This document shows positions 9,708 through 21,000 of a stretch of 64,000 nucleotides of DNA, piece after piece. The position numbers and the translations under genes were made by a program. Below the pieces are notes generated by a model. It was not told the DNA's origin. It saw nothing but the letters and a program-made list of their open reading frames with translations, and did not search any database. Origin of the DNA: Sciurus carolinensis (lineage: Eukaryota; Chordata; Mammalia; Rodentia; Sciuridae); assembly GCF_902686445.1 (NCBI RefSeq), contig NC_062214.1, forward strand, positions 90,624,738 through 90,688,737, in the 5' to 3' direction. The first letter of the stretch is position 1. Each line of letters opens with the position of its first letter.

Positions 9708-10255
9708 TAAACTCTTCATTTTTATAAACAGGAGAGAGAGGCCTGAATGTGAGAAGTGGTTCTGGAAAGGGCTGGATTAGAAGGCACCTCTGTAGAAAAT
9801 GTCTTCTGAGAGCCCTGAGAGCAAACCTGGCTCAGGGCAGGCTGGCAACCTGCTTTTCAGGGTCAAGCAGGTTCCAGACCTGCAGCCCCAGCCAGCAGTG
9901 TCACTCCTCAGGACCTCTTTTCCCCAGCCCAGATATGACAGCTGCTCGCCCAGGGCTGCACCAGCACTGCCTCAGCACTTTCCATGGCACAGCAAATTTT
10001 TCTTGTGATAGAACTTCCTAACGCTCCTCAAACCATACGTCACTATACCTGGTTCAGCAAATGTAATAGTTTTTAGTGTCTGCCATTAAAGTTCCCTAGC
10101 TGCTCACTAGACCTGCTTCTCTGCTTCCAATGGCTGCTCCTAATACCCAGCTGTACCCAGCTGTGTGCCCCTGTGTGTGTCTGGAGAAAGAGGATCTCAA
10201 AGGGGTCAGAGAGGCTCAGATACATACAAGGTCAGGTCAGTAACAAAATGGAACT

Positions 10256-10550
10256 TGTGCTAGGTACAGTAGCACATGTCTGTAATCCCAGCTACGCAGG
10301 AGGCTGAGGCAGGAGGACCTCGTTTGAGGCCAGCCTGGACAACTTAGGAAGATTCTGTCTCAAAATAAAGTAAAAAGGGTTGGGAATGCAGCTTACCGCC
10401 ATGCCAGCACACAGCACACAGCTTCCGCCATGCCTTGCTGGGGCCCTCACCCTCTACCATTGCTGACAGCACATAAAGCCCCCTTTTACCCGCAGCTCCA
10501 GGTACATACTGCCCAGCATGTGCAAAGCACTAGGTTCAACCCCCACTAAC
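10256..10550 (+). mobile_element. B1-ID dimeric SINE interrupted by a duplicated segment
   Basis: B1 part (tctgtaatcccagctacgca … gattctgtctcaaaataaag) and the start of the ID part (gggttgggaatgcagctta) are followed by foreign sequence 10399-10502, after which the ID part resumes (agcatgtgcaaagcactagg). Confidence 0.85.
10399..10502 (+). repeat. Duplicated segment, copy B (inside a SINE)
   Basis: 104-bp near-copy of 8691-8801 replacing about 12 bases of the ID part of the surrounding SINE. No poly-A or obvious target-site duplication borders it. Confidence 0.85.
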
Positions 10551-10649
10551 GGAGGATGGGAACCAGAATGGGCCTTGTCCTTAACAGGCATACTGTATGG
10601 ATTTATTGAGGCCTTTAAGAACTTAGTAGTTAATGTTAGCTCTGGGGTG

Positions 10650-10775
10650 TTGCTGCTTGTTCTCTGAGCCTCAAATCTTTAAATGTAGGTAATAATGTCT
10701 ACCTTGCAGGTTGATGGTACTGGAGTAGAGGTGTCTTAAAGCCTTGAGCACAATGCATGGCAGATAGTGTTTAAT
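10650..10775 (+). mobile_element. MIR fragment
   Basis: 'gttctctgagcctcaaatct … aggtaataatgtctaccttg … gagcacaatgcatggcagat' follows the MIR 3' half. Confidence 0.65.
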
Positions 10776-10789
10776 TAAGCTCCACAGTG

Positions 10790-11690
10790 GGAAGAGGCTA
10801 CCAGGGGCAGTCTGTCCCTTGCCCTGCACATATTCCTGGCTGCCAGGTGCACCTCATCATTTTATCTGGTAAGGCTACTTATGTGCCACTGCAGGGAGAC
10901 TTGCTGGTTAGGTCCCTGTGGTCATCACTGCTGCCACTCATAATGGAAGGGGAAGCTAAGAGCACTAAAGTTCGGAGGGGAGAGTCATTTGGAAACAGTT
11001 GTCACATCTCTTTAGGGAAAGGTTCTATCTCAGACTGGCCAGGGTTTTTCTGTGGGGTTTTTCTGGACCCATAGTACATCCTATGGAAGATGAACAGCTG
11101 GGTTTCTCTGAGCTGCCTTGGGTGGGTGGAGCTTTCTGTCCCAGAGGTCTGGTCATCATAGCCACAGGGGCATTTCCACAACAGATAAGGAAGGCTTATC
11201 TTGGGTGAGCCTGATGGGGCAGGTGGCTGTCATGGGTCAGCCCGCAGGGCCCACCTAAGGCTCTGAATACCAGTCTTACCAACCATGGTAGGGCCTACTG
11301 AGTCTCCAAATGGCCACATTTCTGAGCTGTTTGAAAAATCTCAGGATCTGTACTCAGTGGGCCGCAGGCTTTTATGGCAATGATGTGGAGCTAAGGAACA
11401 GTTACTTCTTCCATAGGCTGCCTTTGAGGGTGGAGGAGGGTACCAAGATGAGTAGAAAATACACAGTCTATGATCTTAAGGAATTCATTGCATAGGAGGC
11501 TAATGAGATAACTTCAGAGAGGGCACTGCATAAGGTAGAGACCAGAGTTTAAAAGGACAACAAATACAGTGCAATGCAAAAGGTACAGGAAGTGGAGCTC
11601 CCACTCCTGTATGGGATAGGGATGAGAGTGGATCAGAGAAAGCTTTTCAGAGAATTTATGAAGTAGGCCCCAAAGGATGCACTGAATTTT
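10790..11690. other. No gene recognised
   Basis: Overlapping small open frames occur (95 and 69 codons) but none has splice support, a good start context or a recognisable protein. No repeat identified. Confidence 0.5.
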
Positions 11691-12130
11691 TCTCCCATAA
11701 TGAAAATAGCTTTATTTGATTTTTCTGCTTATAAAGATAATACATAGAAATTTTAAGCAATATAAATGGTATAAAAAATGGAAAATAATGCAAAATTCCA
11801 TCTCTAGAGGTGACTATATTTAACAATTTAACTAACATCCTTCCCATATATAAAATTTTATAAAATGTGGATCATATCATACATGCAATACTATAACCTG
11901 CTTTTTTCACTCAAAAATGAGTTTTTCTTGTCAAAAAATATAACTACATATCACTTCCAATGGCTATGTAATATCCAGCTGTATGACTGTACCATAATTA
12001 ATTTGATCCCTTCATGATGGACATTTAGATTCATTCCAGTTTTTGCAACTGTAAACAAACATACAGTTTACAATGGGCATCTCTGGATAGTCTTCATGGG
12101 CCTGGTTTCTAGAAGTGTCTACAAGGATCC
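11690..12130 (+). mobile_element. Old LINE-like fragment (family uncertain)
   Basis: 'atgtggatcatatcatacat … cctgcttttttcactcaaaa … tggctatgtaatatccagct … gatggacatttagattcatt' is a pattern seen in many mammalian interspersed repeats, probably L1M-type. The name is from memory. Confidence 0.4.
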
Positions 12131-13675
12131 TCACTGAAGTTCTGACACCATGGTAAATGCCTTCTATCTCCTTACACTTACATGCCCATCCACAGTGTTG
12201 AAAAATGTCTGTTTCAGATTGGTTATAATTCTGAAATTGAAGATAAGGATGGGAACTGAGAAAGAATGCCACAGGTACAAAGAATTAACAAAGTCTCCTC
12301 CAGTCACAGAAATGAGAAAGGGAAAAAGCATGTTTGTAATCAGTTTCCATGAAATGTCAACAATGTTGTGAGGACTGGGAGATAAACAGAGCAAGGTGAG
12401 CTGGGTCCTCTCACAGGTGGCTGTGAATGCCAGGTGGCAGAATCTGCAACTGAATAATCATGCAACAGGTATCTATTTGACACCTGTTTTGAACTACATC
12501 TTTTTCTTGAGCCATGAAATGATAAAGACATATAACCTCAGAGTTTATAGTTAGGTGGGAGCATCAACACAAAGCATTAACACAACTAGTATCCCACGAC
12601 GGTGACATATGCTCCATTCCCAAGGTTTCTGGACAGGATTGAGTTGTTGTCCATTTCTAATTCTTAGCTCAGGCCTGACACTACTCAACCATGGCACAAA
12701 GAATCTTAGCCAGTATCTTCAAAGACAAAGTATATAGTTCAGGCATGTGCCAACTGCAGCAAAGATGTGTTGTTTTTTCTGCTAGGGCAGGGATCACTAT
12801 TCTCTTTCCCTTGTTCCTTCCAAGCTGTCAAGTACTGGTGGAGAAAATCCCACATCTTGGGGTTAGATGTAACCATTATTCATAGACTTCAACCTCATGG
12901 AGGCCCTAAGCATGCTCAGCAAAGGATGCTCCTTCCATCACCATACTTTGCCCAATAAGACCTTTGCCCATTTGAGCAGGTTTCCATCAATTCTCCTTTT
13001 TAAGATTTGAGTTTCTGCAAAGGCATTCTTTATTTTATTTAGGGTTCCCAACTACAGGTGCATTCAGAATAAAAGCCTTCTGCAAAGACTTAAAAGTTAC
13101 TAGTATTTATATGTGACACTTTGTATCCATTTTATTTCTACTCCACTCACTTATTCTGTCACAGAATACTTATATTGAAAATTATAGTTTCTCCAGCTCT
13201 AAGTCCTGACTTTCAGTTGGAATCCAGATCCTTGAGGAGATAACCCCAGGGGCAAGCAAGGCAATTGTAGACTTATCTCCGTACCTTTTGTCTAAACCTC
13301 TTGGCTCAAATAGGTAAACAGAATGTCCCTGCTAGAAGAAGGCATGAAACCCTTCTGCCTTCCCTCCTCCAATAGATTTCTTTCTCATAGCAGACAGCAG
13401 TAAGGCTCCCCTGTGAGCATGGGAACTGCTTCCTCCTGTGCTCTGGGCTGCCTTTACTCCCAGATGTGACTCTGATAGTTGTTCCCTTTCTCGCCTCTGA
13501 ATTTTTGTAACATGCTTAAGTCTGCCCTGCCTTTAAATAAAACTCTGCATCCCCCCAACCTCTAACCACCAGCCTCCCATCCCACCCAGAGGAGCTTCAC
13601 TGTCCCAACTGCTTCCCCTCCCATCTGCTCTAAACCTGTTTGCCTCCTGTAAACTGTGTTACAATGTGTCACCTA
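12131..13675. other. No gene recognised
   Basis: AT-rich and then C/T-rich intergenic sequence; only short open frames without splice or start support. Confidence 0.5.
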
Positions 13676-13679
13676 TATC

Positions 13680-14290
13680 CAATACTCAAGCTGGATATCT
13701 GAGGGCCATGCCAGCTACCTCCTTCTCCCTCAGGTCTCTCATCAAGTTGGTGGCCAGATCCCAGTTGTTGCATCTCCAACTTCCTGAGTTCTAACCCCAT
13801 TATTACTGTCCTTAGCCCTATGGATGTCGGGAGGAGCCTGGCAGCAAGGTAGAGACCTCCAGTCTGACACTTTCTGATATGTCTAAATCACAAATAATTC
13901 CCTTCGGTAGCTTCCTATACTTGTAGGGTAATATTCAAAGTGCCTCATGAGTTCTCAGGCAGTATGATCCAGCTTCTGCTCGTTACTCTCACCTCACTGA
14001 TTCAACTCTGGCCACACCAAGCACTTCTATTTCCCTAGATATCTGTGTCTACCTCCAACTGCCAGACAGGAAAGGAAAGCAGAATGGTCCTGGTAGAAGA
14101 AGCAAACACCTCTTCACCTTTAAGACACAGTTCAAGCATCACATTCTCCATCAATTTCTTCCTCCTGAATTTCCTTCTTTTGTGCCTTTCTTTATTCCTT
14201 TATTCCTTTATTATTTATTTATTCATTTGTGCCTGTTATTCCCTGTAGAGGCTTCTGGCTCAGTACCCCTCACCTGCGTTGGCCTTCTTA
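13680..14290 (+). mobile_element. L2 LINE fragment
   Basis: Degenerate L2: 'agcttcctatacttgtaggg … caaagtgcctcatgagttct … ctgattcaactctggccaca … caagcacttctatttccc', a usual L2 block order, ending in a ttcctttattcctttatt low-complexity tract. Confidence 0.55.
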
Positions 14291-14601
14291 ATTTCCATGT
14301 CTACAAACTGCACAGAAGTGCATAAGCCCTGAAGTCAACTGGCCTGTCAGTTTTGAGACACAGAAGACTCAGAGGGAAGTTTTGAAACCAAAGGAGCAGT
14401 CATCCCAAGGAAATAATGAAATATCAAGATGATCACTGGATAGAGCTTAACTAAGCACAGAAAAGTTATTTTAAAAATAAGTCTCAAAAAAAAAATAATA
14501 AGCCTCTGTGGAGAAAAGAGTTACAAACGTAGCAAAGGGGACAGACTAGATTAAGTTTATAGGGCTGGACTAGAACTATCAATGTGAATTCATGATTTTT
14601 T

Positions 14602-14690
14602 TCTTATTTTTGTGGTAATGGGATTGAACCCATCATGCCTTGAGCATGGTAGGCAACTCCTCTACCACTGAGCTACACTCCCCACCTCAT
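14602..14690 (-). mobile_element. ID SINE, reverse
   Basis: gtggtaatgggattgaaccc … gagctacactccccacc, flanked by tcatgattttt on both sides. Confidence 0.85.
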
Positions 14691-15329
14691 GATTTTTAAT
14701 ATCTACTTATGTGCTGTATCTCTACCTTTCACAATATTTCTGTATACATCTATATATTTTCTTGTCCTGTCTGTTAAGAACCTTGCAGCAAAGATGTCCC
14801 AGTAACAATGAGCACACTCAACACCCAAATCTTGGTTTCTAAATTCTATTCTTCATTAAAGAGAATCAAGGCTTCCTGGAGAAATGGCTGATTCTAAGGC
14901 TGGGGCAAGGAAGATATAAGAATGAGCCTAGAACATCTTGTTATGCCAGAAAGTATTCAAAAATTAAAGACACAAGAGCCTGCTACCAATGTAGGGCAGT
15001 CTGAGCAAAATACAGTCAAAGCAATATCTTGCATCTGAATACAGTAAGAATTCATGTATCCATATGGATAAACAAGTGGTTAAATAAATGAGGAAAGAGT
15101 ATGCTTTTCTTTAGAAGGAGAGTGCCAACCAATAAATGTAGAAGGCATAATGGAGCTGGAAAATAACACTGCTGAATCCTTGTAATAATAACTCATTCAG
15201 GCAAGACTAATCACCAATGGATGCTATAACAGAGAATAAACAAAATACTTGTGTGATCTCAAAGTATCTTTCACAAATTACTTGATAATTACAAAGGGGA
15301 AAATAGTAAATTTAAAATGAAAAACCTGG

Positions 15330-16108
15330 CAGACATCAACTTAACCAAGTGATCAGATTTATTATCAACATTAATGAGACAACATCGTATGCCAACTTCA
15401 GAGGTATGGAGAAGATATCACTTCTATGATGTTCCTATCCAGAGAGGAAGACCCCAGTCATGTGGAACCATAAGAAGAATGCAAATTAAGGAACATTCTA
15501 CAAAATAACTGGCCTGTATTCTTCAAAATGTCACCATAATGAAAGACAAAGGCTGAGGAATTCTGCATTCAAACAGATATAGGTAGGGCTGGGGAATATA
15601 GGTAGGGCTCAGTGATAATGCACTTGCCTAGCATGCAAAGCCCTAGGTTCAATCTCCAGTACTGCAAAAACAAAACAAAACAATTTTTTTTTTAAAAAAG
15701 AGAGAGACAAGTAATCATATGTCACAAATAAATGTAACACATGATCCTGCATAACAAAAAAGAAATGATACAAAGGACATTATGGGGACAACTGACAAAT
15801 TTAAATATGGTGATCATGGGTTAGATAAGTAATGTATCAGTGTTCAACTTTCTGGTTTTGATAACTACTTATGACAAAGTCCTTGTTCTTAAGGAAATGC
15901 AAACTGAAGTTTCTGGGGCCATGGGGTTCACTGGTATGCAATTTACTCTAAATGATTCAGAAAATACAATATGTAAATACAGTAGATAAAGCAAATCATA
16001 AAGCAAATGGGGTAAAATGTGAATACTTCATAAATTTGGGCAAGGGGTATATAAGAGTTCTTTGTAACATTCCTGCCAACTTTTCTGTAAGTTTTGAAAT
16101 TAAAAAAA
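15330..16108 (+). mobile_element. Old L1 3'-end fragment, interrupted by an ID SINE
   Basis: 'cattctacaaaataactggc … gaaagacaaaggctgaggaa … tccttgttcttaaggaaatg … ggcaaggggtatataagagt … aacttttctgtaagttttga' matches a common old L1 3' end, from memory of the pattern. Confidence 0.55.
15583..15690 (+). mobile_element. ID SINE with an internal 5' duplication
   Basis: tgcacttgcctagcatgcaa … ctaggttcaatctccagtac, A-rich tail. The 5' end repeats atataggtagggct twice (15579-15592 and 15598-15611). Confidence 0.85.
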
Positions 16109-16109
16109 G

Positions 16110-16950
16110 TTATCAAAACAACCCCCAAACCAAGAATCCAACAATAAAGGATGAATAAAAATTATGGTACAGTCAATCTATGGAAGCCTTAAAATGATAT
16201 AGCCTTATAAATTTGTGAAGGTATATAAAGATACAGAAAAAAATGCTTACAACATAATGTTGAATGATAAAAGCAGGATACAAAATAATTTACGTGTATA
16301 TTATTATAAGTATGTAAAAGTAAGCATATTAAAAAGGAGGAAGGATAAAATCAAAAGTGATAATAAAGATACAGAGGAGAAATTGAGTAACTTTTTCCAA
16401 AAACTTAACTTGTTGGAAAAAATACTTGCAGCAAAGACACCTTCCCAGGTACAGGTCAGCACCATTTCATGCATTCTCTTGCCTCAGGCTGCCCCTCCCC
16501 AAACCTTAGCCACCACCAAAAAGAAGTGAAAGAGCAGGTCTTAGCGCTTCTGTGCAGGGGGCGTGGGGTTGGAGGTGGCAAGATTCCCAGGGTAGGCAGT
16601 TAGCCAGCTCTGACCAGTGTGGCTCAGGCAGCTGTGGACACAGCTGAGAGGAAGCCCAGCAATGACTGATCTGAGGCTCTGGCCTTTTCTGGCCAGATCA
16701 GTAAAGACCTGTTTGAACACTCTTGGCTTGTGCTTACAACACTTGGGGGGCTCTTCCTGACAAGCTCCCTCTGAAGACATAGACAGTAAAGCTTCTGTGA
16801 ATCTCAAAAAAGACTCAGGATTTTGGAAATGACCCCATCCAGAGGCAGAAGGTCTGGCTCTCTGTAGGGATAAAGCAGCAAGTCCTTATCATATCTTTAC
16901 ACCTTAACAAGAACAGTCTGTCGAGGATGTGGTGTTTTGCTTGCTTACTT
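16110..16950. other. No gene recognised
   Basis: AT-rich sequence then a GC-richer block (16480-16850) with an 88-codon minus-strand open frame that resembles nothing I know and lacks splice context. Confidence 0.45.
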
Positions 16951-16957
16951 ATTTACT

Positions 16958-17040
16958 ATGGCTTATTTTTGGTGCTGGGGATTGATTGAATCAGTGTCTT
17001 GTACATGTACTCTACCACTGAGCCACACCCCCCAGCCCCT
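16958..17040 (-). mobile_element. ID SINE, reverse
   Basis: tttttggtgctggggattga … gagccacaccccccagcccc. Confidence 0.85.
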
Positions 17041-17213
17041 AAGGACATGCTTTGATGGGTGGCTAGAACATAAAACTTGCTTCCAGAGGCAAGACTCAGA
17101 GAGCCTTGGGCAGCTTAGGGCAACAGTAGGAATAAGAGAAAGTTGACCTCCCTTCAAAATAAGTTTTTAAAATTCCTTCTCTAAAGAAACAGGAGTTAAG
17201 AATTAGGCAGATT

Positions 17214-17365
17214 TGGACTGGGTCTGGAGCTCAGTGGCAGAGCACTTGCCTGGCATGTGTGAGGTACTGGGTTCGATCCATAGTACCACATAAAAATAAA
17301 CAAAATAAAGGCATTCTGTCCATCTTCAACTACAAAAAAAAGAAAAATAAAAAAATAAAAAATAA
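17214..17365 (+). mobile_element. Sciurid-type ID SINE with perfect 16-bp target-site duplication
   Basis: ctggagctcagtggcagagc … tgggttcgatcc and tail ggcattctgtccatcttcaa. Flanked by aagaattaggcagatt at 17198-17213 and 17366-17381. Confidence 0.95.
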
Positions 17366-17596
17366 AAGAATTAGGCAGATTAATGCAGCCTCTGAACAGT
17401 ACCTGAGGTAGGTAGAGAAAAACAATCCCATTCCACAGGGAAGGAGCAGCAAAAACTTGTGACCTTCTATACAGAGAAACTTTCTACACCTGGGCAGCTT
17501 CTTGGTTATGAGTAATTCAGACCTGCTTCCCAACTGCTCCCCGGACTAAAGCAAAAAGCACCACATTCTGAGTCATGTGACCTGATTTTAAAATAT

Positions 17597-17602
17597 TTTA
17601 TT
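17597..17602 (-). terminator. SNX1: SNX1 poly(A) signal (AATAAA)
   Basis: Minus-strand AATAAA about 365 bases past the SNX1 stop; the intervening sequence has no recognisable repeat and reads as the 3' UTR. Confidence 0.7.
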
Positions 17603-17965
17603 ACATAATCTTTTCATGGCACCATCAGGAGTAACAGAAAACGTTATTCCCAGTTCCTAAACCACATCCTGAAAAATATACATTTGTATTTATATATTTA
17701 TAGCAATACTCCACCCCTATTCCATAATCCACCACCTATTGTAGGTCTTTTGCTTAAAGCAGGAAACTATTCTCTTAGGTAAGAAAATATATATGGAAGC
17801 TAAATGAAATACTGGTTAGAGTAACTGGGAACAGCTTGGTCATAGGGGCAGGGAGGAAGGGGCTAAGTCCAGCCTAGGCAAGATGCATCACTGGGGTCCA
17901 TCAAGGGGAAGGAGAATGTATAAAAAGGCAGCGTCACACAGGTAGGCTCTGGTATCCTTGGTCCA

Positions 17966-18016
17966 TTAGGAGATGGCCTTTGCCTCAGGAAGGAAGGCTT
18001 CCCAATACTTTGCCAG
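17966..18016 (-). CDS. SNX1: SNX1 coding exon 15 (C-terminus, stop TAA)
   Basis: Acceptor cttctttgcag; [16 protein letters not shown] then TAA at 17968-17966. Confidence 0.97.
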   Translation of the reverse strand: MAKYWEAFLPEAKAIS

Positions 18017-21000
18017 CTGCAAAGAAGTGGGGACAGTAAGCAAGTACCCCCATGTAGTAGCAGGGCCCGAGCTAGCCTGGGAGGGCAGCAAGTACCTCAG
18101 CCACCCCAAGGAAGGTGTGCATCTGCTGAGCAGATGCAGAAGCCATATTGCCCTCCCCTCCCTATATGAGCAGGAGCACCAGTTTCTGAGTTCCAAGTGT
18201 ACGGGAATTCTCTCTAAAGACAATCTTGGATTTGTCCTGAAAGGTGTACCCCTAGAGGCCAGTTTTTCCCAGCTGTTAACTTCTCACAACAAGGCCATTG
18301 TTCCACATGCTGATTGAGAAGGCTAGGTGGAGACACAGGGTGGCCACTCAAAGGATAAGGGTTGCCTTTACTGGGAGAGAAGATATAGTTTCTCCTTAAA
18401 AACTAACCATAGACTTAGATGTTCCATGCTAGAGTAATTTTCAATTATTAACTATAGCAGGGTCCCCTTCCTCCAAGCAGGGCCTGCCCATTTTGCCACC
18501 GAAGGCCTAAGTGGGGAACTGACCCTTGAAGTGGGTAGTAGGGGACAAAGTTCATACATAACTTACATACCTGCTGCTGTGAATACAGGAGTGTCTCAAG
18601 GTACTTGATTACGTGGTTTTTGAAGTCCTTGGATTTCTCTTTCTATAGGAGACAGGAGTCTACACTAATCATCCAGACAGTTGCTCCTTCCCCTTTTGAT
18701 GGGATGGTGGTGTTTTTGCTGATTAAGGCCAAACACAACCTCCAAAAGTAGAGCCAGCAGCTGGAATAACTATAATTTCCAGCCAAATAGCCTCTGCTAA
18801 CGCTCTGCAAAGCATTCTTGGAGGACAGAGGATGGGTAGGGGAGGAGTAAGAATGGGGGCCCAGAGGGTGCATAGCAGCTACAAACTGTTTTGTGTCTAA
18901 ACACAAAACAGTTGTGATTTGACAGTTAAGAGAGCTACCATGCTTCAGGAACAAGTGCACATATGTGCATGCACATGTACATACACATGAGCACACGGGA
19001 GGCCTTGTCTGTTCATAAGAACTGCACGCTAAGTTAGAAGTTAAGCTCTTCTATCTTACCTCAAACCGTATCACTTCTTTTCGGACCACTGTTGAGATCC
19101 TTTCAAAGTCCCTTTCATACTGAGTCACCCGAGACTCCCACTGTAAAGAAAAAGAAAGAAAAGATCATTTAATAGTACGGTATCATTATTAAGCCTTTAC
19201 ATTTGGTCAGAAATTCCACATGAGACCTCAACTGATCATTATGGTTTATGTCCCTCTAGGTAGGATTAGATACATAAGAGATTCAGCATATAAATCAATC
19301 CAGCAGAAGGCCACTTCAGGGGCTGCCGAAAAAGAGATGCCATGTGTTCCAGACCAAGCCTGGTCTTTGAGAAAGCTCTGGTACTGCAGTAGCCTCTGAT
19401 TTAGGTTCTTGCCAGCAGCCCCTAAGAATCTCATTTAATTCTCACCAGGTCACTATTTCTGCATCACCTAAGCAGCCATGCTAGGATCCCCTGCTGAGAC
19501 TCTGATTTGGCAAGTTTAGGTGGAGCAGGAAGAGAGAAGAGCCAGGCCTCAAGGAAGGCCTGCAAATCACTCTGAGGCTTACCTAGCAGCCAAGGCCCTT
19601 TAAACTCAATCAGCTTTCCTGCCTGCTGTGAGGTTCCAAGCATCTGGGTGGGATGGGACCAGGGCTCATTCAGAAGCCAGCAGAATACCGTGGCTGGGAT
19701 ACCTCAGGAAACTCACCTCTGTGATCTCATCCTTGGCCTGCTGTAGCTTGTCAGGCTTGTTGGCCCACAACAGCCGAGCCTCAGCCTCCCGCTTCTTCTG
19801 CAGCATGGCTTGAGCATCCTGCCAGCGCTGCCATGTCTTCATGCGCTGGTCGAAGGCAGCCTATGGGGGTGGGGGTTTGGGAGGAGCACAACCAGCTCTT
19901 CAGGAGCCCTGCTAGCTCTGCCTTGTGGAGAGGCTCTCCTAGCAGCTGTGCCAGGGAAGGACTGAGCAAGGGCAGGTTCTGCAGCCATGTTAGTGCCTAG
20001 CTGCACAGTTTAATGTCTAGAAGCACAAGCCTGGGTAAGATCGTCTCCAAGCCTTCAATGGGGCAGTGCCATGCTGCTTCATGCTACTTCCAGGATTGGA
20101 TGGCTGGGAGCACAGTAGGTGGCCTGATGCCAGTGACCAATACTATGACTTCCGAAATGCCTCCCTCAGAAAAATCAGTCCATGAGACTACACATTTTCC
20201 CTGATGCCAAAAGCTAAGAATACAGTGGCAGTGAAACACATGATTCAGTTTTCATTGAACTTATCATCTATTGGAAAAAGCCATCATTATATTATCAATC
20301 ACAAATACATACAAGTATATGCAGAGTAGTAGGGAAACAAGCAGGGTATTTTAACATAAAGCTAGGGACCTAGCTTAGCCTGGAGATATGTCAGGGAAAT
20401 CTAACCCAAGGAAGCAACCTTTCAACTGACACCCAAATGGTATATAGGGTTAGCTTAAGAATTCTTTAAATAAACACTTAAAACAGGACACACTGCTTAT
20501 ATCTCAACCACACACTCACCTTCTCTGGCTATCAATGCTGTCAAGAAGCTCCCCAAAGTCTACTTGCTGATTTTCCCTGTTTCCAATCCCTTGAACACAA
20601 TCAGCATTTCCAGAGAAAGGCAGTTGTTGATTTAATTAAACTAACCCCACTCCACATTTGCTTTGAAGACCTCAAGAGACAGCACAGATCAAAGTAACTA
20701 GAAAGATCCATGCCTAGGGCCAGCCTCCCAGCCCTGTTCCATTAGTTCCCCTTCCCTACAAAAGTTACCTGTACATTTCCTAGGCTTCCTTAACATGGGC
20801 CTTTGCCAAAACTTGAACATTAGGGAGTGCAAACCCACCAAATTTACCTTCCTCAGCATAGTCACTGCTGACTGCCTGCAATTACTCAGATGATTTCATA
20901 TCCAAGACTCAAACTAACAGTGGGCTAATAGTGGTCTAGTTCTAGGTTCAGGGAAGGGCAGGAAAAAAAAACCCCTCTGCTTATCTCTCCAATCCCACAG

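Noticed and set aside
9799..10021. Overlapping 69- and 90-codon + strand frames after a SINE
   Set aside because: Two frames open at once, no splice sites or poly(A) signal, composition typical of GC-rich non-coding sequence.
10787..11208. 95- and 69-codon + strand frames
   Set aside because: No recognisable protein, no splice or promoter context; MIR and SINE lie immediately upstream.
16541..16807. 88-codon minus-strand frame
   Set aside because: No domain or start context; neighbouring DNA is old L1 and SINE sequence.
17973..18317. 114-codon + strand open frame
   Set aside because: It is antisense to the last SNX1 exon and its flanking intron and has no independent support.
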